From assembly GCA_002385885.1 (NCBI GenBank), contig DGEI01000027.1, positions 83,941-130,240 on the forward strand: a stretch of DNA of 46,300 nucleotides. The letters run 5' to 3'. A program made the translations under genes and the position numbers. Of this stretch, positions 16,346-25,388 are shown piece after piece. The notes below the pieces were generated by a model that made no database searches, was not told the DNA's origin, and saw only the letters and a list, made by a program, of their open reading frames with translations. Source of the stretch: Firmicutes bacterium UBA3930 (lineage in GTDB: Bacteria > Bacillota > Clostridia > Caldicoprobacterales > Caldicoprobacteraceae). Position 1 is the first letter of the stretch. Every line of letters starts with the position of its first letter.

Positions 16346-17365
16346 ATGCAAACCAAACTGGAACAAATCCGAAAAGAAGCTCAGAATGCCTTGGAAAAAT
16401 TAGATAAACTGGATGAATTAAGCAGTTTTCGAATTGAATACCTGGGAAAAAAGGGAAAGCTGACCCGGATCCTGCGGGGAATGGGAAGTCTTTCTCCCGA
16501 GGAGAGGCCCAAAATTGGGCAATTGGCCAATGAAATCAGGGCCCATCTTGAGGCGGAGATAGAAAAGAAAACACGGCTGTTGGAGGAAGAAGCGCTTAAT
16601 CAGCGTCTCAGGGATGAGGCAATTGACGTTACCATTCCGGGCAAAGCATATCATCGCGGAAATCTCCATCCTTTGAGTATTGTTCTCAATGAGATTAAGG
16701 ATATTTTCCTGGGAATGGGTTTCCAGATTGCCGAAGGACCGGAGGTGGAATTGGATTACTACAACTTTGAAGCCCTTAATATACCAAGAAACCATCCTGC
16801 CCGGGATACCCAGGATACATTTTATATAACTGAAAATATAGTGCTGCGTACTCATACCTCACCTACCCAGATACGGGTAATGGAAAAAGAAAAGCCACCA
16901 ATAAAGATAATTGTACCTGGCAGGGTTTACCGTTCGGATGAGGTGGATGCTACCCATTCTCCCATTTTTCATCAGGTTGAGGGGCTGGTCATAGACAAAA
17001 ACATAACCATGGGTGATTTGAAGGGGACATTGGATGTGTTCGCCAAAGAGCTGTTTGGGCCCCGGACCAGGACCCAGTTCAGGCCGCACCATTTTCCGTT
17101 TACCGAACCCAGCGCTGAGATGGATGCCAGCTGTGCAGCCTGTGATGGAGCCGGATGCAGGGTATGTTCGTATACCGGCTGGATTGAAATTCTGGGAGCC
17201 GGAATGGTACATCCGAAGGTACTCATGTATGGAGGAATCGACCCTGAAAAATACAGCGGTTTTGCGTTTGGCATGGGTCTTGATCGAATAGTTAATCTTA
17301 AATATGGGATTGACGACATCAGATTATTGTTTGAGAATGATATACGTTTCCTGGATCAGTTTTAA
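16346..17365 (+). CDS. pheS: Phenylalanyl-tRNA synthetase alpha subunit
   Basis: The 339-residue class II catalytic subunit has an N-terminal coiled coil (about 1-85) that binds tRNA, then the catalytic core with motif 2 (VYRSDEVDATHSPIFHQVEG) and motif 3 (FAFGMGLDRIVNLKYGI). A cysteine cluster DASCAACDGAGCRVC around residues 254-268 suggests a zinc site, as seen in a subset of bacterial PheS. The start ATG 16346 is preceded by AAAGGAGAG. It forms the heterotetramer with PheT and is controlled by the phenylalanine T-box. Confidence 0.97.
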   Translation: MQTKLEQIRKEAQNALEKLDKLDELSSFRIEYLGKKGKLTRILRGMGSLSPEERPKIGQLANEIRAHLEAEIEKKTRLLEEEALNQRLRDEAIDVTIPGKAYHRGNLHPLSIVLNEIKDIFLGMGFQIAEGPEVELDYYNFEALNIPRNHPARDTQDTFYITENIVLRTHTSPTQIRVMEKEKPPIKIIVPGRVYRSDEVDATHSPIFHQVEGLVIDKNITMGDLKGTLDVFAKELFGPRTRTQFRPHHFPFTEPSAEMDASCAACDGAGCRVCSYTGWIEILGAGMVHPKVLMYGGIDPEKYSGFAFGMGLDRIVNLKYGIDDIRLLFENDIRFLDQF

Positions 17366-17380
17366 AAGGAGGAGTAGATT

Positions 17381-19774
17381 ATGCTGGTACCGCTAAAATG
17401 GCTGAAAGAATATGTGGATATCGATGTGACTGCCGAGGAATTGGCACACCGTATGACCATGACAGGTTCAAAAGTTGAGGGAATACACAAGCAGGGAGAG
17501 GGCATAAACAATGTAGTGGTTGGCAGAATATTGAATATTGAGCCCCATCCTAATGCGGATAAACTGGTGGTATGCAATGTTGATACAGGTACCCGGCAGT
17601 ATAGAATTGTAACCGGCGCTCCCAACGTTGAACAGGGGCAGCTTGTTGCAGTCGCCCTGGATGGCGCCGTTTTGCCCGGAGAGCTTCAAATAAACAGGAG
17701 CGAAATACGGGGAGTGGAATCCTGGGGAATGTTGTGTTCAGGGGAAGAACTGGGGCTTACCGATGACGATTATCCCGGGGCGGAAATAGACGGGATTCTT
17801 GTCCTAAATGAAGAATACCCTCTTGGTATGGATATAAGGGAGGCATTGGGACTGGATGATGAGGTTATTGAATTTGAGATAACCTCCAACCGTCCTGACT
17901 GCTTAAGCATTACAGGTATTGCCAGAGAAGCCGCTGTGACACTGGACAGCGTCTTTAGAATGCCGCGCATAGAAGTAAAGCCGGGCATCGGGGATGTAAA
18001 TGCAGAAGCGGCTGTGAAGATTAATGAGCCTGAACTGTGCCCGCGGTACTGTGCCCGGGTTGTAAAGGACGTCAAAATAGGCCCGTCCCCGCGCTGGATG
18101 CAGCAGAAACTGGCAGCTGCAGGTGTCCGGCCTATCAACAATATTGTTGATATAACCAATTACGTCATGCTGGAGATGGGGCAACCCATGCATGCTTTTG
18201 ATTTAGATAAGCTGGCCGGAAAAACGATTGTGGTACGCAGGGCAAATAAAGGTGAAAAACTGATCACTCTGGATGAGAAGGAAAGGCTGTTGGATGAAAA
18301 TATGCTGGTTATAGCGGATGCTGAAAAATCCATAGGCCTGGCCGGGGTGATGGGCGGGGCTAATACCGAGATCAGCAGTGAGACCCGGAACATTCTGTTG
18401 GAAAGCGCAAACTTTGACAGGGGTAGTATACGTTTGACGGCAAAGGCGCTGGGGCTTCGGAGCGAGTCGTCCAGCAGATTTGAAAAGGGCCTTGATCTGC
18501 ACAATGCAAGAGCGGCCATCGACCGGGCTGCCCAGCTTATCCAGGAACTCGAGGCCGGAACGGTAGTGGAGGGTGTAATAGACGTATGCAATGGCTCACT
18601 GGATGACAGAGTTTTGGATGTGTCCTGGAAAAAGGTTAACCAACTACTAGGGCTGAATCTATCGCCGGAAATCATGAAAGATATTTTGACCGGGCTGGAG
18701 TTTAAAGTGGAAGTGCAGGGGGATATTCTAAAACTTGTGGTTCCGGCATTCAGGCAGGATATTGAAGGCGTTGCAGATATAGCCGAGGAAGTGGCGCGGA
18801 TATATGGATATGATAAAATTCCAATGACGTTGATGGAAGGAACCGTGAGCCGGGGCAGAAAGACCAGGGAACAAAGGCTTACGGATATGGCCAAGGAGGT
18901 TTTGGCCGGTACCGGACTGTATGAGGTGGTTACCTATTCCTTTACAAGCCCAAAGGTTTATGGAACCATAGGCATCAACGAACCAAAAGATATACCCCTG
19001 ACCGTTAAAATTGGAAATCCCCTGGGTGAAGATCAAAGCATAATGCGTACTACATTAATTCCCAGCATACTGGATGTATTATCGCGGAACCGCAACAGAG
19101 GGATTCAACAGTGCCGGATATTCGAGATTGGCACGGCATTTTTTCCTAAATCCTTGCCGTTGGAAGAGCTTCCTGAGGAGATACGTATTTTAACCATCGG
19201 TGAGTATGGTCCCGGCATGGACTATTATGATATAAAAGGGAAGATCGAAACGCTGTTGAAATTTTTAGGGCTTCTGGATCAGGCTGAATTTATACCCCAT
19301 GTTCATCCTGCATTCCACCCTGGCAGAACCGCCCTTCTGAAGCTTGGTACAGTCGAAGCAGGGGTAATTGGTGAGATACATCCCAAGATAGCCGGGAATT
19401 ACCAGCTTGAAGATAGAGTTATTCTGGCCGAACTGGATTTCGATAAGCTGATTAGTATGGCGCAGGATCAACGGAAATACAAACCCCTTCCAAAATATCC
19501 TGCCGTTACCCGGGATCTGGCCCTGGTGGTACACAAGGATGTACTGGCCGGACAGGTGGAGAAATGTATATGGAAATACGGGGGAGAATTATTGGAGGCA
19601 GTTGAACTGTTTGATATCTATATGGGAAGCCAGATTCCTGAGGGATATAAGAGTCTGGCATATGCCCTGAATTACCGTGCTGCCGACAGGACGCTGACTG
19701 ATGAAGAAGTAAGTTTACTGCATGACAGTATTGTAAAAGGTTTGGAGAAGGATTTGGGAGCCAGGCTCAGGTAG
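17381..19774 (+). CDS. pheT: Phenylalanyl-tRNA synthetase beta subunit
   Basis: The 797-residue subunit has the full bacterial domain order: a tRNA-binding EMAP-like OB domain (about 40-150, with EPHPNADKLVVCNV), the B3/B4 editing domain (about 210-380), the B5 domain, a catalytic-like core, and a C-terminal anticodon-binding FDX-ACB domain (from about 704, KYPAVTRDLALVV). It recognises tRNA-Phe and hydrolyses mischarged Tyr-tRNA-Phe. It starts 15 bp after pheS behind AAAGGAGGAG, so the two are one transcription unit. Confidence 0.97.
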   Translation: MLVPLKWLKEYVDIDVTAEELAHRMTMTGSKVEGIHKQGEGINNVVVGRILNIEPHPNADKLVVCNVDTGTRQYRIVTGAPNVEQGQLVAVALDGAVLPGELQINRSEIRGVESWGMLCSGEELGLTDDDYPGAEIDGILVLNEEYPLGMDIREALGLDDEVIEFEITSNRPDCLSITGIAREAAVTLDSVFRMPRIEVKPGIGDVNAEAAVKINEPELCPRYCARVVKDVKIGPSPRWMQQKLAAAGVRPINNIVDITNYVMLEMGQPMHAFDLDKLAGKTIVVRRANKGEKLITLDEKERLLDENMLVIADAEKSIGLAGVMGGANTEISSETRNILLESANFDRGSIRLTAKALGLRSESSSRFEKGLDLHNARAAIDRAAQLIQELEAGTVVEGVIDVCNGSLDDRVLDVSWKKVNQLLGLNLSPEIMKDILTGLEFKVEVQGDILKLVVPAFRQDIEGVADIAEEVARIYGYDKIPMTLMEGTVSRGRKTREQRLTDMAKEVLAGTGLYEVVTYSFTSPKVYGTIGINEPKDIPLTVKIGNPLGEDQSIMRTTLIPSILDVLSRNRNRGIQQCRIFEIGTAFFPKSLPLEELPEEIRILTIGEYGPGMDYYDIKGKIETLLKFLGLLDQAEFIPHVHPAFHPGRTALLKLGTVEAGVIGEIHPKIAGNYQLEDRVILAELDFDKLISMAQDQRKYKPLPKYPAVTRDLALVVHKDVLAGQVEKCIWKYGGELLEAVELFDIYMGSQIPEGYKSLAYALNYRAADRTLTDEEVSLLHDSIVKGLEKDLGARLR

Positions 19775-19849
19775 ATATCTGCATGAATCTGCAAGGCCGG
19801 CGCAAAATAAAAGGAATACAACCGATATCACAAAATTTCGACAAAATAC

Positions 19850-19878
19850 TTGTATAAATTTGGGAGGTGTTATATAAT
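19850..19878 (+). promoter_or_regulatory. Sigma-A promoter of zapA
   Basis: TTGTAT (19850-19855), a 17-bp spacer and TATAAT (19873-19878). This allows zapA to be expressed independently of the T-box-controlled pheST. Confidence 0.75.
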
Positions 19879-19915
19879 AGAGTAAAGCATATGCTGGTGA
19901 TAGGAGTTGTGAGCC

Positions 19916-20239
19916 ATGGTACAAAAGACTATAACCGTGGTCAAGATTGGTGGACGGGAATATACAATCAGAAGTGTGGAATCCCAGGAGTACATCCACA
20001 AGGTAGCAATTTATGTAAACAACAAGATAGAAGAGGTTGAAGCGCGGCAGCCTAATCTCAGCACATCTATGGTGGTGATGCTGGCGGCTATTAATTTGGC
20101 TGATGAAGTAATAAAGCTTCAGGATAAGGTTGAAAAGCTCCAAAGGGAGCTTAGTGCGGTGCATTCGCTTTTGGATGAGGATGATGATGTTTCCGTACCA
20201 TCAAATGTTTATGATGTATCCCGAAGAGCTCAACGATAA
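19916..20239 (+). CDS. zapA: Cell division protein ZapA
   Basis: The 107-residue protein has the ZapA N-terminal domain (VVKIGGREYTIRSVESQEYIHKVA) followed by a helical coiled coil (about 55-90: DEVIKLQDKVEKLQREL). ZapA tetramers cross-link FtsZ filaments and help the Z-ring assemble at mid-cell. The position between pheT and mutS2 is typical for Bacillota. The start ATG 19916 is 9 nt from AGGAG. A terminator follows. Confidence 0.93.
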   Translation: MVQKTITVVKIGGREYTIRSVESQEYIHKVAIYVNNKIEEVEARQPNLSTSMVVMLAAINLADEVIKLQDKVEKLQRELSAVHSLLDEDDDVSVPSNVYDVSRRAQR

Positions 20240-20270
20240 TTTTCTGTTTAAATTCACATATAACCCCCTC

Positions 20271-20297
20271 AAAGCGGCCATCAGGCTGCTTTTTTGT
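20271..20297 (+). terminator. Rho-independent terminator after zapA
   Basis: AAAGCGGCC pairs with GGCTGCTTT (one G-T wobble) around a 4-nt loop and runs into a T tract. Confidence 0.75.
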
Positions 20298-20312
20298 TTT
20301 TTGCGGGGAATA

Positions 20313-20341
20313 TCAACAAAAGCCGGTAAACATGGTATAAT
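20313..20341 (+). promoter_or_regulatory. Probable sigma-A promoter of mutS2
   Basis: TATAAT at 20336-20341 is a perfect -10. The -35 candidate TCAACA (20313-20318), at 17 bp, matches only in part. Confidence 0.5.
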
Positions 20342-20373
20342 AATAAATAAACCAAGCAAATGAGGGAACTGAT

Positions 20374-22758
20374 GTGAACGATAGGACTTTGAGGGTACTG
20401 GAATACGATAAAATTATAGATATGCTGGCAGACCACACTGTTTCAGCTCCGGGTGCCGAGATGGCACGGAATTTGAAGCCATCTGACGATAAAGACACGG
20501 TTCTGAGCCGGTTGATTCAATCCTCTGAAGCACAGACTGTAATTACCGGCTGTGGTTCATCACCGGTAGGGGAATTTCCTGATATACGACATTCTTTGAA
20601 AAGGGTTGGTATAAGAGCAAATTTAAGCGCGACTGAACTCCTTGAGATAGGGTACGTCCTCAGGATGTGCAAGCAGATCAAAGATATTTTCAGGGACCGG
20701 GATCAGCGGTATAACCAGCAGGTTCCGAATATATACTCTTATGCATCCCGTCTTAACCCCCAAAATGAATTAATGGACGAGATATTCCGATGCATAGAAC
20801 CCGACGGGCATATCTCGGATAATGCCAGCCCGGAGCTGAGCACCATTCGCCGCAATATATTGCGAATACAGGATAAGGTTAAGGAGCTTCTGAATAAAAT
20901 AATCCATTCCCCAAATTATCAGAAGTACCTCCAGGAGCCAATAATTACTATCAGGAACGACAGGTATGTGGTTCCCGTGAAACAGGAGCACCGTTCCAGT
21001 GTTCCGGGGCTGATTCATGATCAGTCAGCCAGCGGAGCAACACTGTTTATTGAACCTATGCCGGTAGTAGAAGCCAATAACGATTTGCGGGAATGGGGAT
21101 TAAAGGAAAAAAGGGAGATCGAGAGAATTTTGGCCGGATTATCCGATAAAGTGCGGCAGCAAAGCCTGGAGATTTCCGATTCTTTTGAAATTCTTGCCGA
21201 ACTGGATTTTATATTTGCCAAAGGCAAGCTTGGATATTCAATGAAGGGTATAGCTCCTAAGCTGGCGGATGAACCCAAAATTACCATAATAAATGGCAGA
21301 CATCCGCTGATTAAGCCTCAGGATGTAGTACCTATAAGCCTGAATTTGGGGTACGGTTTTAATACTCTTGTAGTTACAGGTCCCAATACCGGTGGAAAGA
21401 CGGTGACCTTAAAAACGGCTGGCTTGTTTGTTTTAATGACTCAGGCCGGGCTGTGCATTCCCGCAGATCCGGGAACCGAAATGGGATTGTTCAGCCAGAT
21501 TTTTGCCGATATCGGCGATGAACAGAGCATAGAACAAAATCTCAGCACATTTTCATCTCATATGGTGAACATAGTATCAATAATAAACAATGCTGATGCA
21601 GGTTCTCTTGTACTGCTTGATGAGTTAGGGGCAGGAACCGATCCTACCGAAGGAGCGGCTTTGGCGATGGCAATACTGGATTATTTGCATGGTTTAGGCG
21701 TCAGGACCATTGCTACCACCCATTACAGCCAGCTTAAAGTATTCGCCATGACCCGTGAGGGTATGGAAAATGCATCTATGGAGTTTGATGTGGACTCTTT
21801 GGAACCAACTTTTAACCTTCTTATTGGAGTTCCCGGAAAGAGCAATGCCTTTGAGATTTCAAAAAGGCTTGGGCTTAAAAGCCATCTCATTGAAAAGGCC
21901 AAAGAATTTTTGAATCAGGAAGATATCCGGTTGGATGATCTGATTTCCGATATGGAGTATAACCGGATAAAAGCCAGGGAAGAACGGCAGAAAGTACAAA
22001 AACATCTGGAAGATATTGAAAAACTACGGGAAGAGTTGATGTATAAAGAGAACCGGCTGGAATCAGAACGGCACCGGATACTGCAAAAGGCAAGAGAAGA
22101 GGCAAGGAGAGTATTAAGGCAGGCAAAAGAAGAAGCCGATGATATTATCAGGGAATTAAACAAATTGGCACAGGAGAGTGCTGCAAGAGAAAGAAACAGG
22201 GAGATAGAAAGGCACAGAAGAAATCTGAAGCTTAAGCTGGAAGAGCTGGACCGCCAGCTTACACCTGAGGAAATGTATTCCCGGGCCGGTCAAATTTCAG
22301 CAAATGATATCCGGCTGGGGGAAACGGTATATGTCAGCACCCTTAATCAGAAGGGCCAGGTTTTGACTCTCCCGGATGAAAATGAAACAGTTATGATCCA
22401 GGTAGGGATTATGAAAGTTGAAGCAAAGCTTTCAGATTTAAGAAGAACTGAAGAAAATGAAAGCTTTAGAAACTTTCAAGCCTCCGGCAAAAAACCGTCT
22501 CCCAGGATTGAGAGCATTACTCCCGAAATGGATTTGCGTGGACAGACGGTTGATGAAGCGTTGGTAAGCATTGATAAATACCTGGACGATGCATTTTTAT
22601 CGGGGCTGAGAGAAGTAACCCTGATCCACGGTAAGGGTACCGGAGCCTTAAGGGATGGAATACATCAATATTTACGCCGGCATCCTCATGTTAATACATT
22701 CCGCCTGGGCAAATACGGCGAAGGTGAGAGCGGTGTAACTGTTGTTGAACTGAAGTAA
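20374..22758 (+). CDS. mutS2: Endonuclease MutS2
   Basis: The 794-residue protein has the MutS2 layout: a clamp/lever region, an ATPase with Walker A GPNTGGKT at residues 336-343 and Walker B (VLLDELGAGTDPTEG), a long charged coiled coil (about 515-640), a KOW-like linker, and a C-terminal Smr nuclease domain (about 718-794, with LDLRGQT and HGKGTGALR). It lacks the MutS mismatch-recognition domain. Family members suppress recombination and, in Bacillus, rescue collided ribosomes. GTG start at 20374 behind GAGGGA. A DUF523 gene follows 9 bp later. Confidence 0.95.
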   Translation: MNDRTLRVLEYDKIIDMLADHTVSAPGAEMARNLKPSDDKDTVLSRLIQSSEAQTVITGCGSSPVGEFPDIRHSLKRVGIRANLSATELLEIGYVLRMCKQIKDIFRDRDQRYNQQVPNIYSYASRLNPQNELMDEIFRCIEPDGHISDNASPELSTIRRNILRIQDKVKELLNKIIHSPNYQKYLQEPIITIRNDRYVVPVKQEHRSSVPGLIHDQSASGATLFIEPMPVVEANNDLREWGLKEKREIERILAGLSDKVRQQSLEISDSFEILAELDFIFAKGKLGYSMKGIAPKLADEPKITIINGRHPLIKPQDVVPISLNLGYGFNTLVVTGPNTGGKTVTLKTAGLFVLMTQAGLCIPADPGTEMGLFSQIFADIGDEQSIEQNLSTFSSHMVNIVSIINNADAGSLVLLDELGAGTDPTEGAALAMAILDYLHGLGVRTIATTHYSQLKVFAMTREGMENASMEFDVDSLEPTFNLLIGVPGKSNAFEISKRLGLKSHLIEKAKEFLNQEDIRLDDLISDMEYNRIKAREERQKVQKHLEDIEKLREELMYKENRLESERHRILQKAREEARRVLRQAKEEADDIIRELNKLAQESAARERNREIERHRRNLKLKLEELDRQLTPEEMYSRAGQISANDIRLGETVYVSTLNQKGQVLTLPDENETVMIQVGIMKVEAKLSDLRRTEENESFRNFQASGKKPSPRIESITPEMDLRGQTVDEALVSIDKYLDDAFLSGLREVTLIHGKGTGALRDGIHQYLRRHPHVNTFRLGKYGEGESGVTVVELK

Positions 22759-22767
22759 GGAGGCAGT

Positions 22768-23259
22768 ATGTTACTGGTCAGTGCATGTTTGGTTGGTATT
22801 AACTGTAAATATAACGGTGGTAACAATTATGTGCCTGAAATAGCTGATTTAGTAAAACAAGGGAAGGCTGTTCCGTTGTGTCCCGAACAGTTGGGAGGCC
22901 TGCCGACCCCAAGAATTCCCGTTGAAATAAAGGGAGGTTCCGCAGAAGATGTGCTGAAGGGTACAGCTGTTGTCATACGGAAAGATGGCACAGATGTGAC
23001 TTCAAACTTCATAAAAGGAGCTATTGAAGTACTGAGGTTTTGTAAAGATAACGGTATTGAACTGGCTATACTGAAATCAAGAAGCCCTTCCTGCGGAAAA
23101 GGAAGTATATATGATGGTACCTTTTCAGGCAGGCTTATTGATGGAGATGGAATTGCTGCATATATGCTAATGGATAACGGCATTCATGTTATAACCGAAA
23201 ATGATGCGGTAAAATACTTGGCAGGTATGAAGGAAAATAACTTTAATTGTAGAATATAG
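22768..23259 (+). CDS. DUF523 family protein
   Basis: The 163-residue protein shows the signature of DUF523: SACLVGINCKYNGGNN at the N-terminus, LCPEQLGGLPTPR near residue 38 and KSRSPSCGKGSIYDG near residue 103. The invariant cysteines suggest a metal or thiol function; related domains occur as a partner in 2-thiouracil handling (TudS-like desulfidases), but function here is only inferred. No membrane segments. It follows mutS2 by 9 bp with its own AAGGAGG, so it is probably co-transcribed. Confidence 0.85.
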   Translation: MLLVSACLVGINCKYNGGNNYVPEIADLVKQGKAVPLCPEQLGGLPTPRIPVEIKGGSAEDVLKGTAVVIRKDGTDVTSNFIKGAIEVLRFCKDNGIELAILKSRSPSCGKGSIYDGTFSGRLIDGDGIAAYMLMDNGIHVITENDAVKYLAGMKENNFNCRI

Positions 23260-23324
23260 ATTTATAATAAAAACTATATTATCATGAAATATAAATATAT
23301 AATTTAAGCAAGGAGTGAATGTTT

Positions 23325-24863
23325 ATGGCTTATCTGTTGGGAATTGATATTGGCACATCGGGAACCAAAACCGTACTTTTTAACGACCAGGGGGATACTA
23401 TAGCCAGTGCATTAGGCGAGTACCCTCTTTATCAGCCCCAAATTGGGTGGGCAGAACAGGATCCTGAGGATTGGTGGAAGGCTACAGTGGATACCATCCG
23501 CCAGGTTCTGGCAAAGAGCGGTGTCAATCCTGCCGATATAAAGGGTGTAGGCCTGTCGGGGCAGATGCACGGAATGGTATTGCTGGATAAAGACGGAAAT
23601 GTAATCCGTTCTTCTATTATCTGGTGTGACCAGCGGACCCAGGAGGAATGCGATCAAATTACTGAAATTATCGGAAAGGAAAGGCTTATCGAAATAACTG
23701 CCAATCCTGCTCTCACAGGGTTTACCGCTTCAAAAGTAATGTGGGTAAAAAACCATCAGCCCGAGTATTTTGAAAAAATAAACAAGATTCTGCTGCCAAA
23801 GGACTACATACGATACAGGTTAACGGGAGAATTTGCAACTGAAGTATCAGATGCGAGCGGTATGCAATTCCTGGATGTTCCAAAACGAAAATGGAGCGAT
23901 GAGGTTTTGGACAAGCTGGGCATAGACCGTGAATGGATGCCGGAGGTTTATGAATCCCAGGAAGTCAGCGGCAAGATTTCTCAGACAGCCGCCCAGTTGA
24001 CCGGACTGCTGCCCGGTACGCCGGTGGTTGGCGGTGGCGGAGATCAGGCGGCAGGCGCTGTAGGAAACGGAATAGTAAGGCCGGGAGTAATATCTTCTAC
24101 CATAGGTACCTCCGGGGTTGTATTTGCACATATGGATGAGGTCAGCATAGATCCCAAGGGAAGGGTACATACCTTCTGCCATGCAGTGCCAAACACCTGG
24201 CATGTTATGGGTGTAACCCAGGGAGCCGGGCTTTCTCTTCAATGGATGCGAAATAACTTTTGTGGAGAAGAGCGCGAACTTGCCAGATTTCTTGACATAG
24301 ATCCCTACGTGCTGATGGATCAGGAGGCTGAAAAGGCGGTACCCGGATGCGAAGGCCTTATATACCTGCCTTATATGATGGGTGAACGGACACCTCATCT
24401 TGATCCGTACGCGAAAGCCGTTTTCTTTGGCATATCGGCCAAACACGGCAGAAATGAAATGATTCGTGCGGTTATGGAAGGAGTAACATACAGTCTGAGG
24501 GATTGCCTGGAGATTATTAAGTCTATGGGAGTTCCGGTATCTGAAGTCCGCGCTTCAGGCGGCGGTGGCAAGAGCAGAATATGGCGGCAGATGCAGGCTG
24601 ATGTATTTAGCAACGCCATAACTACAATAAACTCCACTGAAGGACCCGCACTGGGTGTGGCATTGCTGGCCGGTGTGGGGGCAGGCGTATACAGCAGCGT
24701 CATAGAAGCATGCGATACTGCCATAAAAACAGTAAGCGTACAAGAGCCTATTGCTGAAAACGTAAAAGTGTATGATAAATATTACCAGGTGTATAAAGAT
24801 CTGTACTATGCTCTGAAAGATAACTACTTAAGAATTGCCGAGATCACACGTGAATTAAGCTGA
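23325..24863 (+). CDS. xylB: Xylulokinase (FGGY kinase)
   Basis: The 512-residue sugar kinase phosphorylates D-xylulose with ATP, feeding the pentose phosphate pathway. The first phosphate-binding loop is GIDIGTSGTKT (6-16), the substrate motif LSGQMHGMVLLD lies near residue 75, and the catalytic aspartate is D240 in GGGGDQAAGAVG. Length is typical of XylB. The start is ATG 23325, 9 nt from AGGAG; ATG 23319 is only 3 nt from it. No xylA, xylR or transporter is near; a small membrane protein gene follows 13 bp after the stop. Sequence features fit XylB better than gluconate or glycerol kinases. Confidence 0.92.
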   Translation: MAYLLGIDIGTSGTKTVLFNDQGDTIASALGEYPLYQPQIGWAEQDPEDWWKATVDTIRQVLAKSGVNPADIKGVGLSGQMHGMVLLDKDGNVIRSSIIWCDQRTQEECDQITEIIGKERLIEITANPALTGFTASKVMWVKNHQPEYFEKINKILLPKDYIRYRLTGEFATEVSDASGMQFLDVPKRKWSDEVLDKLGIDREWMPEVYESQEVSGKISQTAAQLTGLLPGTPVVGGGGDQAAGAVGNGIVRPGVISSTIGTSGVVFAHMDEVSIDPKGRVHTFCHAVPNTWHVMGVTQGAGLSLQWMRNNFCGEERELARFLDIDPYVLMDQEAEKAVPGCEGLIYLPYMMGERTPHLDPYAKAVFFGISAKHGRNEMIRAVMEGVTYSLRDCLEIIKSMGVPVSEVRASGGGGKSRIWRQMQADVFSNAITTINSTEGPALGVALLAGVGAGVYSSVIEACDTAIKTVSVQEPIAENVKVYDKYYQVYKDLYYALKDNYLRIAEITRELS

Positions 24864-24876
24864 GGGGCAGGATGGC

Positions 24877-25332
24877 ATGGGCTTAATTGAGAAATGTCTT
24901 CCAAAGACCGATAACTTCTTTTATGAGGGGTTCAAACTGGCCCTGGTGGATCTGGTATTTCTGGCAGGAAGCGGTGTAATTGCATTTGCTGTTTTCTCGC
25001 TGGTAGATATAATCAGAAGGATAGGGATCCCCATTCCTTTACCGGTGTGGCTGGTTTCACTGTTTTTAGTGATACCGTATTATGTTTTTTCTTTTGAATA
25101 TGGAAGATCATATGGTTCAAAGAATAATAAGAGACGGTTATACAGGGGCTTTCTAGTAGGAATTGTGGGACACCTGCCCAATTTCATACTGCTGTTTGTA
25201 ATGATACAGGGCGAATTCCACAGATACTTTGATCCCCAGATTTGGAAGATAGTATTCACCATGTTCGGAATGCTCAGCATAGTTGCTCCAATTATGGTTA
25301 CACTTGGAGCTGTAGATGTGAAGCAAAAATAG
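24877..25332 (+). CDS. Small integral membrane protein
   Basis: This 151-residue protein of unknown family has about four hydrophobic segments (roughly 20-45, 53-73, 92-112 and 120-145) and a basic cytoplasmic loop (GRSYGSKNNKRRLYRG). No motif points to transport or catalysis. The ATG at 24877 follows GAGGGG, which overlaps the xylB stop codon region. It is likely co-transcribed with xylB and ends before a strong terminator. A link to pentose metabolism is suggested only by position. Confidence 0.75.
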   Translation: MGLIEKCLPKTDNFFYEGFKLALVDLVFLAGSGVIAFAVFSLVDIIRRIGIPIPLPVWLVSLFLVIPYYVFSFEYGRSYGSKNNKRRLYRGFLVGIVGHLPNFILLFVMIQGEFHRYFDPQIWKIVFTMFGMLSIVAPIMVTLGAVDVKQK

Positions 25333-25342
25333 ATCATCGGAT

Positions 25343-25380
25343 AAAAAAACAGGGGTGGTGTTCACCACCCCTGTTTTTTT
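25343..25380. terminator. Bidirectional Rho-independent terminator
   Basis: AAAAACAGGGGTGGTG, a TT loop and CACCACCCCTGTTTTT form a long, nearly perfect stem with A and T runs on the two flanks. It lies between the convergent xylB operon and the chemoreceptor gene and can end both. Confidence 0.95.
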
Positions 25381-25388
25381 ATATCCAC

